Of a stretch of 64,000 bases of DNA, positions 44,803 to 54,005 are shown in pieces (position 1 is the first letter of the stretch; each line of letters opens with the position of its first letter). Source of the stretch: Xanthobacter oligotrophicus. GTDB lineage: Bacteria > Pseudomonadota > Alphaproteobacteria > Rhizobiales > Xanthobacteraceae. Below the pieces are notes generated by a model. It worked only from the letters and a program-made list of their open reading frames with translations, was not told the DNA's origin and did no database searches. The translations under genes and the position numbers were made by a program. The stretch lies in contig NZ_VTTL01000007.1 of NCBI RefSeq assembly GCF_008364685.1, positions 1 to 64,000 of the forward strand. The letters run 5' to 3'.

Positions 44803-44815
44803 GGCCACGCATCGG

Positions 44816-46105
44816 ATGAACGCGCTTCCGCCCTTCGATCCGGCGCAGGTCGCCACCAGCCATGATCCTGCATCCAAGCAGCCCGCGCGCCCATCGCGCC
44901 GGCTCTGGCGCTGGGGCGCGCTCGCGGTGCTGCTCGCCCTTGCTGCCTACGCCTATTCCCGTTTCACCGCGCCCGATCCCGGCAGCGCGCTGATGACCGC
45001 CGCCGTCACCCGCGGCGACGTGGCGGAGACGGTGCTCGCCAGCGGCACGCTGAAGCCGTCGCGGCTGGTGGCGGTGGGCGCGCAGGCGTCCGGCCGCATC
45101 ACCTCGGTGAAGGTGCGGCTGGGGCAGAAGGTGAAGGCGGGCGATCTCGTGGCCGAGATCGATTCCGTCACCCAGGACAACGCCCTGCGCACCGCCGAAG
45201 CGGCGCTGGCCAATGTCCGCGCCCAGAAGGCGGAGAAGGAGGCGACCCTCGCGCTCAACGAGCAGACCCTCGCCCGCCAGCGCACCATGGTGGCGCAGAA
45301 GGCGGTGTCGCAGGCCGACTTCGAGACCGCCGAGGCCGCCGTGAAGGTGACCCGCGCCCAGCTCGCGGCGCTTGAGGCGCAGATCGTGGAGGCCGCCATC
45401 GCGGTGGACACGGCCCGCGCCAACCTCGGCTACACCCGCATCACCGCTCCCATCGACGGCACCGTGCTCGCCCTCGTGGCCCAGGAGGGCCAGACGGTGA
45501 ACGCCACCCAGTCGGCGCCCACCATCGTCATCCTCGGCGCCCTCGACGTGATGACGGTGCGGGCGGAAATCTCCGAAGCCGACATCGTGAAGGTGGCACC
45601 AGGCATGCCCCTGTGGTTCACCATCCTCGGCGCGCCGGACATCCGCTACGACAGCACGCTCGCGTTCATCGAGCCGGCGCCGGAATCCATCAAGACCGAC
45701 AGCAGCTTCACCACCACCAGCACGTCGTCCTCGTCGTCGTCCTCCTCCTCGTCCAGCACGTCGTCCTCGGCCATCTACTACATGGGCCTGTTCGATGTGC
45801 CGAACCCGGACGGGCGGCTGCGTACCTACATGACGGCGGAGGTGCACATCGTCCTCGGCGAGGCCAAGGGGGTGCTCACCGTGCCGGCCACCGCGCTGGA
45901 GCGCGACGGCGCGGGCGACGTCGTGCGCGTGGTGGCGCCGGACGGCACGCTGACGCGGCGCAAGGTGGAGGTGGGCCTCAACGACAAGATCACCGCCGAG
46001 ATCCGCTCCGGGCTCAAGGAGGGCGAGCGCGTGGTGACCGGCGAGAAGGTGCAGGGCGCGGCCACGGCCTCCCGCATGCCCGGCCCTCCGATGGGGGGGC
46101 TGTAG
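44816..46105 (+). CDS. macA: MacA-like periplasmic adaptor with polyserine insert
   Basis: A 429-residue membrane fusion protein. One N-terminal membrane helix (about 38-56), then a lipoyl half (GRITSVKVRLGQKVKAGDLVAEID), a helical hairpin (about 120-215), the second lipoyl half with TRITAPIDGTVLALV, a beta-barrel and a membrane-proximal domain. In the barrel, just before AIYYMGLFDVPNPDG (E. coli MacA has a similar stretch without insert), there is a run of about 20 Ser/Thr residues encoded by TCG/TCC/AGC/ACC codons at 45710-45769. It links the NodT duct to MacB. Confidence 0.9.
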   Translation: MNALPPFDPAQVATSHDPASKQPARPSRRLWRWGALAVLLALAAYAYSRFTAPDPGSALMTAAVTRGDVAETVLASGTLKPSRLVAVGAQASGRITSVKVRLGQKVKAGDLVAEIDSVTQDNALRTAEAALANVRAQKAEKEATLALNEQTLARQRTMVAQKAVSQADFETAEAAVKVTRAQLAALEAQIVEAAIAVDTARANLGYTRITAPIDGTVLALVAQEGQTVNATQSAPTIVILGALDVMTVRAEISEADIVKVAPGMPLWFTILGAPDIRYDSTLAFIEPAPESIKTDSSFTTTSTSSSSSSSSSSSTSSSAIYYMGLFDVPNPDGRLRTYMTAEVHIVLGEAKGVLTVPATALERDGAGDVVRVVAPDGTLTRRKVEVGLNDKITAEIRSGLKEGERVVTGEKVQGAATASRMPGPPMGGL

Positions 46106-46108
46106 CCC

Positions 46109-48127
46109 ATGACGAGAGCGAGCGCACAGCCCCTCATCGAACTGTCCGGCCTCAGCCGCGCCTATCCGGCAGGCGAAGGCACCATCACGGTGCTGAAGGA
46201 CATCTCGCTTGCCATCGCCGAGGGTGAGATGGTGGCCATCGTCGGGGCCTCGGGCTCCGGCAAGTCCACCCTGATGAACATCCTCGGCTGCCTCGACCGG
46301 CCCACGCGCGGGCATTACCGCATCGCCGGTCAGGAGACATCGGACCTCGATCCGGACGCCCTCGCCGCGCTGCGCCGGGAGCATTTCGGCTTCATCTTCC
46401 AGCGCTATCACCTGCTCTCCGAACTTTCCGCGCTGGGCAATGTGGAGATCCCGGCCATCTATGCGGGGACGCAGGCCGAGGCACGGCGGACGCGGGCGCA
46501 GAGCCTTCTGGCGCGGCTCGGCATGGCGGACCGCACCACCCACCGGCCGGGCCAGCTCTCCGGCGGCCAGCAGCAGCGGGTTTCCATCGCCCGCGCGCTG
46601 ATGAACGGAGCGCAGGTGATCCTCGCCGACGAGCCCACCGGCGCTCTGGACAGCCGGAGCGGGGCGGAGGTGCTGCGCATCCTCGACGAACTGCACGCCG
46701 AGGGCCGCACCATCATCATCGTCACCCACGACATGAGCGTGGCCGAGCGGGCGGACCGCATCATCGAGATCCGCGACGGCGAGATCGTCGCCGACCGGCC
46801 CAGCAAGGGCGGTGCCCGTGCCGACAACGCCCTCTTCGAACGCTCCGGGCCGTCACAGTCCGAGCGGGCGCCGGGATCTGCGCGGGGGCAGGTTTCGGCG
46901 CCGTCCACCCGCGCCGCGCGGGCCACCGCCTATGCCGGGCGCCTGAAGGAAGCGTTCCGCATGGCGCTCCTCGCCATGGCCGCGCACCGGCTGCGCACCT
47001 TCCTCACCATGCTGGGCATCATCATCGGCATCGCCTCGGTGGTGTGCGTGGTGGCGCTGGGCGAGGGCTCGCGCCGGCGGGTGCTGGCCGACATCTCGGG
47101 CCTCGGCACCAACACGCTGGAAATCTTCGCCGGCCGCAGCTTCGGCGACACCCGCTCCGGCCGCATCACCACGCTGGTGGTGGCGGATGCCGACGCGCTG
47201 GCCCGCCAGCCCTATGTGGCGGCGGTGACGCCCACCGTGTCTACCCAGAGCACGGTGCGCTTCGGCGCCATCGAGGCCAACGCGCTGGTGAACGGGGTGG
47301 GGCAGGGCTATTTCGCCGCCCGTGGCACCAAGCTGGCGCAGGGCCGCTTTTTCGACCGCGACAGCGTGCGCGCCCTCGCCCTCGATGCGGTGATCGACGA
47401 GAACACCCGCAAGGCCCTGTTCAAGGATGTGGACCCCATCGGCCAGGTGATGCTGGTGGGCAGCGTGTTCTGCCGGGTGGTGGGTGTCACCGCGCCCCAG
47501 CAGGGCGGGTTCGGCGGCAGCCAGAACCTCTCCATCTACCTGCCCTACACCACGGTGCAGGCCCGCTTCCTCGGCAGTTCGTCCCTGCGCTCCATCACCG
47601 TGCGGGTGGCCGACGATACGGACGTGGCGCTTGCCGAGCAGCAGGTGACGCGCTTCCTCACCCAGCGCCACGGCATGAAGGACTTCTTCATCCTCAACAC
47701 CGACGACATCCGCAAGACCATCACCGCCACCACCCAGACCATGACGGCGCTGATCGCGGCCATCGCCGTCATCTCGCTGCTGGTGGGCGGCATCGGGGTC
47801 ATGAACATCATGCTGGTGTCGGTGTCCGAGCGGGTGGGCGAGATTGGCGTGCGCATGGCGGTGGGGGCGCGGCAGGCCGACATTCTCCAGCAATTCCTCA
47901 TCGAGGCGGTGCTGGTGTGCCTCGTGGGCGGCATCGCCGGCATCGCGCTGGCGCTCGGCTTCGGCGCGCTGTTCGCGCTCACCGGCTCCAATTTCCAGCT
48001 GGTCTATTCGGCCGCGTCCATCGTCGCCGCCGTGGTGTGCGCGAGCCTCATCGGGGTTGCCTTCGGCTATCTGCCGGCCCGCAACGCCGCCCGGCTCGAC
48101 CCGGTGGCGGCGCTGGCGCGGGACTAG
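46109..48127 (+). CDS. macB: MacB-type ABC efflux transporter
   Basis: A 672-residue fused ATPase-permease. The N-terminal ATPase has Walker [10 protein letters not shown], signature [15 protein letters not shown] and Walker [15 protein letters not shown]1 follows near residue 290 ([20 protein letters not shown]), then a large periplasmic domain (about 310-540) and three C-terminal helices, including [19 protein letters not shown]. Starts 3 bp after macA. MacAB-TolC systems export macrolides, peptides, siderophores or heme precursors; the cargo here is unknown. Confidence 0.93.
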   Translation: MTRASAQPLIELSGLSRAYPAGEGTITVLKDISLAIAEGEMVAIVGASGSGKSTLMNILGCLDRPTRGHYRIAGQETSDLDPDALAALRREHFGFIFQRYHLLSELSALGNVEIPAIYAGTQAEARRTRAQSLLARLGMADRTTHRPGQLSGGQQQRVSIARALMNGAQVILADEPTGALDSRSGAEVLRILDELHAEGRTIIIVTHDMSVAERADRIIEIRDGEIVADRPSKGGARADNALFERSGPSQSERAPGSARGQVSAPSTRAARATAYAGRLKEAFRMALLAMAAHRLRTFLTMLGIIIGIASVVCVVALGEGSRRRVLADISGLGTNTLEIFAGRSFGDTRSGRITTLVVADADALARQPYVAAVTPTVSTQSTVRFGAIEANALVNGVGQGYFAARGTKLAQGRFFDRDSVRALALDAVIDENTRKALFKDVDPIGQVMLVGSVFCRVVGVTAPQQGGFGGSQNLSIYLPYTTVQARFLGSSSLRSITVRVADDTDVALAEQQVTRFLTQRHGMKDFFILNTDDIRKTITATTQTMTALIAAIAVISLLVGGIGVMNIMLVSVSERVGEIGVRMAVGARQADILQQFLIEAVLVCLVGGIAGIALALGFGALFALTGSNFQLVYSAASIVAAVVCASLIGVAFGYLPARNAARLDPVAALARD

Positions 48128-48207
48128 AGCGTTTTCGAGGACAGGCGGGCCTCAACATCCATTGGGCGGCACAGCAGTTGCAATGTATTCCTGAAAGGCG
48201 AACCGTC

Positions 48208-48921
48208 ATGACCCAACCCTCGGCCCATACCGTCGCCGCCCCTGCCGTGTCCCCCGCCAAGCGCGTGGCCGACAAGCGCAGGGCAGGGCGCGCACGCTGG
48301 CGCCTGTGGCTGATGCGGGCGCTGGCGGTGGGCGGCATCGTTGGCCTCACCCTGGTGCTGTGGCATCGCATCCCCCTGCACACGCGCATGATCTGGCAGA
48401 GCTACCGCGCGGCGCTGATCACGGGGGCGCCGGTGCTGGCCCTCGGCGACAGCATCACCTTCCAGGCCGCGCCCTCCCATCTGTGCGGGACCAAGGTGCT
48501 GAATTCCGGCATTCCGGGCGACCAGATCGACGATCTTCTTGCCCGCGCGCCCATGTTCAGCCGGCTGGCGACGCCCCGGCAGGTGGTGGTGGCCATCGGC
48601 GTCAACGACGCCCGCACCGGCCACATGGACATCGGGGACTGGGCCGCCAAGTATCGCACCCTGCTGGGCTATTTCCCCAAGAGCGCGCTGGTGTTGGTGG
48701 AGGTCAATCCGGTGGACCTCGGCAATCCGCGCTATCTGCCGGTGCATGACCGGGACTTCATCGCCAGCCAGAACGCCGCCATCCGCGTGCTGGCGCGGGA
48801 GACCGACGCGCGCGTGGTGACGGCGCCGGGCGTGGCCCCCACCATGGACGGGGTCCACCCCGACAAGGCCGGCGTGGAGCTGTGGCGGCAGCGGCTGGCG
48901 GCGGTCGCCTGCGCGGGGTGA
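48208..48921 (+). CDS. Membrane-anchored SGNH/GDSL hydrolase
   Basis: A 237-residue protein with a basic N-terminus and one membrane helix (about 34-52), placing the catalytic part in the periplasm. SGNH blocks: GDSIT (S82), NSGIPGD (G101), GVNDAR (N133) and DGVHPD (D214, H217). It could be an esterase or lipase acting on envelope lipids or a small acyl ester. It starts 80 bp after macB in the same direction, so it may be co-transcribed and process or release the exported compound, but this is inferred. Confidence 0.85.
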   Translation: MTQPSAHTVAAPAVSPAKRVADKRRAGRARWRLWLMRALAVGGIVGLTLVLWHRIPLHTRMIWQSYRAALITGAPVLALGDSITFQAAPSHLCGTKVLNSGIPGDQIDDLLARAPMFSRLATPRQVVVAIGVNDARTGHMDIGDWAAKYRTLLGYFPKSALVLVEVNPVDLGNPRYLPVHDRDFIASQNAAIRVLARETDARVVTAPGVAPTMDGVHPDKAGVELWRQRLAAVACAG

Positions 48922-49112
48922 CGCCGATGGCCTGATCGGGCGGCCCGATGGGCTCGGGCCGGCGAAACCGTGGCGGGCTACCCGGTCGCCGCGCCATGGC
49001 GCGCCGGATCAAGCCTGGCGGCGGATGGGGTTCCGCTTTCGCGCCTGGGGCCTTTATAAGGGCGACCGCCCGTGCATGGGCCGGCGTGTGACAGTCAGGA
49101 AGCCGAGCCCCA

Positions 49113-49898
49113 ATGAGTTCCATTCTGGCGAGCCTGCTCGCGCTCTTCGCCATCTGCGGCAGCGCGGTTATCGGCCTCTGGCTGGCCCCCAAGCTGCCGG
49201 AGCACCACCTGACCGGGGAAACCGGCACCGCCGTGTCGGTGTCCATGGCGGTGGTGGGCACGCTGGCGGCCCTGGTGCTGGGGCTGATGGTGAACAGCGC
49301 CTCGTCCTCCTTCAGCGCCCGCACCACCGCCATCGAGGCGCTGGCCGCCGACATCATCAAGCTCAACCGCGTGCTGATCGGCTACGGCGCCGAGACCGCC
49401 GGGATCCGCGACGCGCTCGCCATCTATGCCCGCGCCAAGGCGGACGAGATTTCCAAGCCGGCCTCCACCACCGACGAGGTCGGGGTGACCACCCTGCACG
49501 AGTTGGAAGCCCTCAACGACGAGGTGCTGCGGCTGGAGCCGAAGACCGACCGCGAGCGCCACATCCAGGCCCGCGCCATCAGCATCCTGGAAAACATGGT
49601 GGATGCGCGCTGGATGCTGGTGGAGAAGTCCAAGATGGTGATGCCCGCCCCGTTCTTCGTGATGCTGGTGGCGTGGCTGTCGCTGCTGTTCGCGAGCTTC
49701 GGCCTGTTCGCGCCGCGCAACGCCACCGTCATGTCCTTCCTGCTGCTCGGCGCCTCCGCCATCGCCGGGTGCGTGTTCATCATCCTGGAACTGGGGGCGC
49801 CCTCCCAGGGGCTGATCCGGCCCTCGGCCGAGCCGCTCTACCAGGTGGTGAAGGAACTCCAGATCACCATCGTGCGACCCGTCCACGCGCCGGCCTGA
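49113..49898 (+). CDS. DUF4239 membrane protein
   Basis: A 261-residue inner membrane protein. Two N-terminal helices (about 3-24 and 43-65), a cytoplasmic helical region of about 110 residues with NSASSSFSARTTAIEALAADIIKLN, and two C-terminal helices (about 187-205 and 212-230). The pattern matches the DUF4239 (bestrophin-like) family of unknown function. AGGAAG precedes the ATG. Apparently monocistronic. Confidence 0.8.
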   Translation: MSSILASLLALFAICGSAVIGLWLAPKLPEHHLTGETGTAVSVSMAVVGTLAALVLGLMVNSASSSFSARTTAIEALAADIIKLNRVLIGYGAETAGIRDALAIYARAKADEISKPASTTDEVGVTTLHELEALNDEVLRLEPKTDRERHIQARAISILENMVDARWMLVEKSKMVMPAPFFVMLVAWLSLLFASFGLFAPRNATVMSFLLLGASAIAGCVFIILELGAPSQGLIRPSAEPLYQVVKELQITIVRPVHAPA

Positions 49899-50097
49899 AC
49901 CGCGCCCGGACGGCAGGGTGGCACCAAGGTAAGGCATGCTGCCCTTGTCGCGCCGAAATCCTGCCGCAACGCAGCAAAGAGCCTTGAGCGGCCTGGCTTT
50001 TCACGCTTACTCTCGGCGTGAGGGGCACGCCATGCAGATGATCCGACACGTCCGTTCCGTGATGCGCCGCAGCACCGGCATCGGGAGGGCTTGAGCC

Positions 50098-50808
50098 ATG
50101 CGGCTGGTCTGCCTGCCCCATGCCGGCGCCTCGGCGGCGCTGTTCCGTCCCTGGAAGGTCACGCTCTCCGGCATCGCCACCGTGGACAGCCCGGAGCTGC
50201 CGGGGCGCGGCACCCGCTACGGCGCGCCCTTCGCCACCGACATCGCGGCGCTGGCGGACGATCTCGCCGATACGCTGGCGCAGCGCACCGTGCCGCTGGT
50301 GCTCTACGGCCATTCCATGGGCGCGCTGCTGGCCTTCGAGGTGGCGCGGTCGCTGGCCCGGCAGGGGGTGAGCGTGGCCGGGCTGGTGCTGTCGGGCCGC
50401 GCCGCGCCGCACCTGGACGGCCCGCCCCGCGCCCGCCACACCATGACCGACGCGGAACTGGTGGCCGAGCTGAGCGCCATCGGCGGCACCTCCAAGGAGG
50501 TGCTGGCCCAGCCGGACCTGCTCGCCATGACCCTGCCCGCCGTGCGCGCCGACTTCCGCATGGTGGACACTTACGCCTTCAAGCCCGGCCCGGCGCTGCC
50601 GGTGCCGGCCATCATCCTCGGCGGCGCGCAGGACGCGGCGACCCCGCCCGAGACTCTCCATGCCTGGAGCACGCTGATCAGCGGCCCGCTGGCGGTGGAA
50701 ACGTGGCCTGGCGGCCATTTCTTCGTGCGCGACCAGGAAGCGCGGCTGCTCGCCCTGCTGGCCAAGGTCATCCCCGCCTGGCGCGCCGCCCGCGTCGCCG
50801 TCGGCTGA
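50098..50808 (+). CDS. Type II thioesterase (NRPS/PKS editing enzyme)
   Basis: A 236-residue alpha/beta hydrolase of the GrsT family. It opens with LVCLPHAGASAALFRPW, has the nucleophile S73 in LYGHSMGALLAFE and a C-terminal catalytic His in WPGGHFFV; PELPGRGTR is typical. These enzymes remove misprimed groups from carrier proteins. GGGAGGG precedes the start. It is followed after 18 bp by a phosphopantetheinyl transferase, so both serve carrier-protein chemistry, yet no synthetase is in the window. Confidence 0.88.
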   Translation: MRLVCLPHAGASAALFRPWKVTLSGIATVDSPELPGRGTRYGAPFATDIAALADDLADTLAQRTVPLVLYGHSMGALLAFEVARSLARQGVSVAGLVLSGRAAPHLDGPPRARHTMTDAELVAELSAIGGTSKEVLAQPDLLAMTLPAVRADFRMVDTYAFKPGPALPVPAIILGGAQDAATPPETLHAWSTLISGPLAVETWPGGHFFVRDQEARLLALLAKVIPAWRAARVAVG

Positions 50809-50826
50809 GCGGAACCGGCCACGCCC

Positions 50827-51600
50827 TTGAACACGCACCTCCACACCCTCACGTACCCGTCTGTGAAAACGTTTCCAGACCCCGCCGGCCTGCCGCTCCC
50901 CGGTCCCGGTGACAGCCTCGTGGTGCTGGCGCGGGTGGCGGAGCTTGCGGCGTGGCCCGGCTTCGGTTTCGCCCTGCCGGAAGCGGAGGAGGCGCGCATC
51001 GCCCGTCTCCTGAAGGCGGAAGACCGCGCCGTCCGCCGCGCCGCCTGGCAGCTCGCGCGCCTGCTGCTGGGCGCGGCGCTGGGATGCGCCCCTGCCGCCG
51101 TGCCGGTGACGCGCGCGCTGAACGGCCGGCCCCAGCTCGATGGGGCGGGCGCGGCTCAGCTCGATCTGGATTTCAACCTCGCCCATTGCTCCGGCGCGGT
51201 GGCGGTGGGGGTTGCGCGCGGCGGTCGCATCGGCGTGGATGTGGAAGACCCGCGCCCGCTGGATGTGTGGACGGACATCGCCCGCGACATGTTCGATCCC
51301 GCCGATCACGCCTCCTGGCGCGCGGTGCCGAAGGAGGCCCGCGCCGCTGCCGCCCTCGCCGTGTGGTGCGGCAAGGAAGCGGTGCTCAAGGCGACAGGGG
51401 AGGGCCTCGCCGGCGACCCGCGCACGGTGAAGCTGGTGCCATCCGGCGCGCCGTCCGCCGTCCAGCGCGGGGAGCGGCGCCTGCTGCTGGCGGCCGGGCC
51501 GGCGCTGGCCCCCACCGGCTTCGCCTGTGCGGTGGAGAGCGATCGCCCGCCCGCCATCTTCGTGCTCGCCCCGGACGGCTGGCGAACGGCGGGTCTCTGA
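50827..51600 (+). CDS. Sfp-type 4'-phosphopantetheinyl transferase
   Basis: A 257-residue enzyme that transfers phosphopantetheine from CoA to a carrier-protein Ser. Motifs: GRPQL (100-104), FNLAHCSG (116-123), GVDVEDPRP (136-144, Mg-binding acidic residues) and WCGKEAVLKATGEGL (180-194). The start is uncertain: TTG at 50827 is the longest option and GTG at 50863 is also possible; neither has a strong ribosome binding site, and coupling to the thioesterase gene 18 bp upstream may compensate. Confidence 0.87.
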   Translation: MNTHLHTLTYPSVKTFPDPAGLPLPGPGDSLVVLARVAELAAWPGFGFALPEAEEARIARLLKAEDRAVRRAAWQLARLLLGAALGCAPAAVPVTRALNGRPQLDGAGAAQLDLDFNLAHCSGAVAVGVARGGRIGVDVEDPRPLDVWTDIARDMFDPADHASWRAVPKEARAAAALAVWCGKEAVLKATGEGLAGDPRTVKLVPSGAPSAVQRGERRLLLAAGPALAPTGFACAVESDRPPAIFVLAPDGWRTAGL

Positions 51601-51853
51601 GACTGGCCGCGAGCCGGGCGGGATATCACCCGCTGTGCAGGAGTCTTGAGCCGCAATCTTGCGCTTACGTTCCGGCTCGGCGCTCCGGCTTCGCCGTTGC
51701 TGGTCCGGGCTGCATGTGCGGGCTTCGCAGGCAACCGGCCCCTCTCCCGTCGATCAAGCGGATGTGCCCCCGGCCGCCAACCTGTCGCGTTGGGACCGTT
51801 CCACCGCCGTGCTATGCGAGCCAACCGGGGCAGTGCGCGGGAGATCACCAGCC

Positions 51854-53872
51854 GTGAGCGACGCCAACGCGCGCGACGACAAGCGCCTGTCCGCCTTCCT
51901 CTCCCGGCTGCGCGCCCCGGCGCGGCGGGACCTGTCCCGCGCCTATGTCTTCGCCTTCGTCGCGGGCCTGTGCGTCATCGCCCAGGCCGCGCTGGCGGCG
52001 CGGCTGGTGGACCAGGTCGTCTTCGGCCACCGGCCGCTGACGCAGGCCGGCGCCGAAATCGCCGGCTTCCTTGGCGCCGTCGTCCTGCGGGCGTTGTGCG
52101 GCTGGGCGGCGGAGCGGGCAGGGTTCGCCGCCGCGGCGCGGGTGATGCGCACCCTGCGGGCCGACCTGCTGGACCATGTGGCGCGCCTTGGCCCCGCCGG
52201 CCTCTCCGCCCTGCGGACGGGGGAGAGCGTGGCCGCGCTCTCCGCCGGCATCCGGGCGGTGGAGCCTTATTACACGCGCTACCTGCCCGCCTCCATGATG
52301 GCGGTGGTGCTGCCGCTGGCCATCCTCGTGGCGGTGTTCCCCCTCGATTGGGTGTCGGGCCTCATCTTCCTCGCCACCGCCCCGATCATACCGCTGTTCA
52401 TGATCCTCATCGGCAAGGGGGCGGAGGCGCTGAACCAGCGCCAGTGGCGCGCCCTTGCCCGTATGTCCGGCCACCTGCTGGACGCGGTGCAGGGCCTCGC
52501 CACGCTGAAGGCCTTCAACGCCACGGCGCGCATGGCGCAGCGGGTGGCCGAGGTGGCCGACACCTATCGCCGCGACACCATGGCGGTGCTGCGGGTCGCT
52601 TTCCTGTCGTCGCTGGTGCTGGAATTCTTCGCCACCGTCTCCATCGCGCTGGCCGCCATCTTCATCGGCTTCCGGCTGCTGTGGGGCGGCATGGATTTCT
52701 TCAACGGCCTGTTCATCCTGCTGCTGGCGCCGGAATTCTACCAGCCGCTGCGGGCCATGGGCACGGCCTACCACGCCAAGATGGAAGCCATCGGCGCCGC
52801 CGAGCGCATCATGGCCTTCGCCGATGCCCCCGCCCTCGCCGAGCCGGGCGGCAGCGGGGCCGTGCCGGGGGGGATGGCAGGTAATGGCTTGAATGACCGA
52901 GGCGTCGACCGGGCACAGGCGGAAACCCTCTCCCGCTTGCGGGGGAGGGCAGGGAGGGGGCAGAGCGGCTTGGATGATGCCGACGCTGGGCGTTCTTCCT
53001 CGGCGGCCCGCCCCCGCCCCAACCCTCCCCCGCAAGCGGGAGAGGGGGCGGACGGGGTTTCCGGGCAGGCCGGGACGCCACCGGGAGGCCATGTCGAAAA
53101 CGCCCTGGGCCATAGCTGCTCTTCTCCCATCACCCTGCGCTTCGAGGATGTCACCCTCACCTTTGCGGACGGGCGCCGCGCCCTTGATGGCATCACGCTG
53201 GATGTGCCCGCCGGCGCGCGGGTGGCGCTGGTGGGGGCGTCCGGCGCCGGCAAGTCCTCGCTGCTCCATCTGGCGCTGGGCTTCGTGCGGCCCACCTCCG
53301 GCCGGGTGCTGGTGAACGGCGTGCCCCTCGGGGACCTGAACATGGTCGACTGGCGCAAGCACATTGCCTATGCCGGCCAGCGCCCGCGCCTGTTCGCTGG
53401 GACGCTCGCCGACAATATCGCGCCGGGGGAGGCCGCCCCCGACCCGGCCCGCCTCACCGCCGCCCTGGAAGCGGCAGGCCTCGGCCCGGCGGTGGCGCGG
53501 CTGTCCGGCGGCCTCGCGGCGCGGGTCGGCGAGGGCGGCGCCGGCTTTTCGGGCGGCGAGGCCCACCGGCTGGCGCTCGCCCGCGCCTTCTATCGCGCCG
53601 CGCCGTTCGTCGCGCTGGACGAGCCCACCGCCCACCTCGACCGCGCCACCGAGGCCGAGGTGAATGCCGCCCTCTCCCGCCTGATGGCGGGCCGCACCGC
53701 CTTGTTCGCGGTCCATCGCCTGGCCCAGGCGGCGGAGGCGGACCTGGTGGCGGTGCTGGACGGAGGCCGCATCATCGAGCGCGGCCCGCCCGCCGACCTC
53801 CTCGCCCGAGGCGGGGCCTATGCCCGCCTCGCCCGCACCGGGCCGGGCGTGGCGGTGGAGGCGCCAGCATGA
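51854..53872 (+). CDS. cydD: CydD, ABC subunit for cytochrome bd assembly, with repeat insert
   Basis: A 672-residue fused permease-ATPase; E. coli CydD has 588. Six membrane helices lie in about residues 30-310 and the ATPase domain in about 430-670 with GASGAGKSS, FSGGEAHRLALARAF and FVALDEPTAHLD. Between them, residues about 345-425 are a Pro/Gly/Arg-rich segment encoded largely by a palindromic DNA repeat (52926-53046) that stays in frame, explaining the extra length. Start GTG 51854, with GGGAGA 9 nt upstream. CydDC is needed for cytochrome bd maturation; thiol export and heme transport have both been reported. cydAB are not in the window. Its 3' end is partly duplicated before cydC. Confidence 0.9.
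   Translation: MSDANARDDKRLSAFLSRLRAPARRDLSRAYVFAFVAGLCVIAQAALAARLVDQVVFGHRPLTQAGAEIAGFLGAVVLRALCGWAAERAGFAAAARVMRTLRADLLDHVARLGPAGLSALRTGESVAALSAGIRAVEPYYTRYLPASMMAVVLPLAILVAVFPLDWVSGLIFLATAPIIPLFMILIGKGAEALNQRQWRALARMSGHLLDAVQGLATLKAFNATARMAQRVAEVADTYRRDTMAVLRVAFLSSLVLEFFATVSIALAAIFIGFRLLWGGMDFFNGLFILLLAPEFYQPLRAMGTAYHAKMEAIGAAERIMAFADAPALAEPGGSGAVPGGMAGNGLNDRGVDRAQAETLSRLRGRAGRGQSGLDDADAGRSSSAARPRPNPPPQAGEGADGVSGQAGTPPGGHVENALGHSCSSPITLRFEDVTLTFADGRRALDGITLDVPAGARVALVGASGAGKSSLLHLALGFVRPTSGRVLVNGVPLGDLNMVDWRKHIAYAGQRPRLFAGTLADNIAPGEAAPDPARLTAALEAAGLGPAVARLSGGLAARVGEGGAGFSGGEAHRLALARAFYRAAPFVALDEPTAHLDRATEAEVNAALSRLMAGRTALFAVHRLAQAAEADLVAVLDGGRIIERGPPADLLARGGAYARLARTGPGVAVEAPA
52926..53046. 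repeat. Palindromic repeat inserted in cydD
   Basis: Left arm 52926-52949 (CCCTCTCCCGCTTGCGG, then GGGAGGG) and right arm 53023-53046 are exact reverse complements over 24 bp, separated by 73 bp. The arms read in frame through cydD as SRLRGRAG and PPPQAGEG. Arms of this type are familiar from intergenic palindromes in Hyphomicrobiales; here the element lies between the two domains of a protein. Confidence 0.85.
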
Positions 53873-54005
53873 GCAGGGTCCTCCTCTCTCCAACGCTCCG
53901 GGAGGCGGCATTGCGCCCGCCCGCCGATCTCCTCGCCCAAGGCAGGGTCTACGCCCGCCTCGTGCGCATCTCTCCGGGCGTGGCCGTGGAGGCGCCAGCA
54001 TGAGC
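53782..54005 (+). repeat. 131-bp offset duplication of the cydD 3' end
   Basis: Segment 53782-53874 (last codons of cydD through the ATGA coupling site) matches 53913-54005 without gaps at an offset of 131 bp, with scattered substitutions. Copy one encodes ADLLARGGAYARLARTGPG and ends VAVEAPA; copy two encodes ADLLAQGRVYARLVRISPG and also ends VAVEAPA. Both end in GCATGAGCA. Confidence 0.85.
53869..54003 (+). CDS. 44-codon spacer frame between cydD and cydC
   Basis: The ATG at 53869 overlaps the cydD stop (ATGA), and its frame ends in a TGA overlapping the cydC start (ATGA at 54000). It encodes 44 residues, MSRVLLSPTLREAALRPP and then the duplicated CydD tail. It is probably not a functional protein, but it may keep ribosomes moving from cydD to cydC across the duplicated segment. 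Confidence 0.35.
   Translation: MSRVLLSPTLREAALRPPADLLAQGRVYARLVRISPGVAVEAPA

Noticed and set aside
52860-53140. Frameshift or assembly error in cydD
   Set aside because: The reading frame stays open across the palindromic insert and both flanking domains are intact, so it is an in-frame insertion rather than a break.
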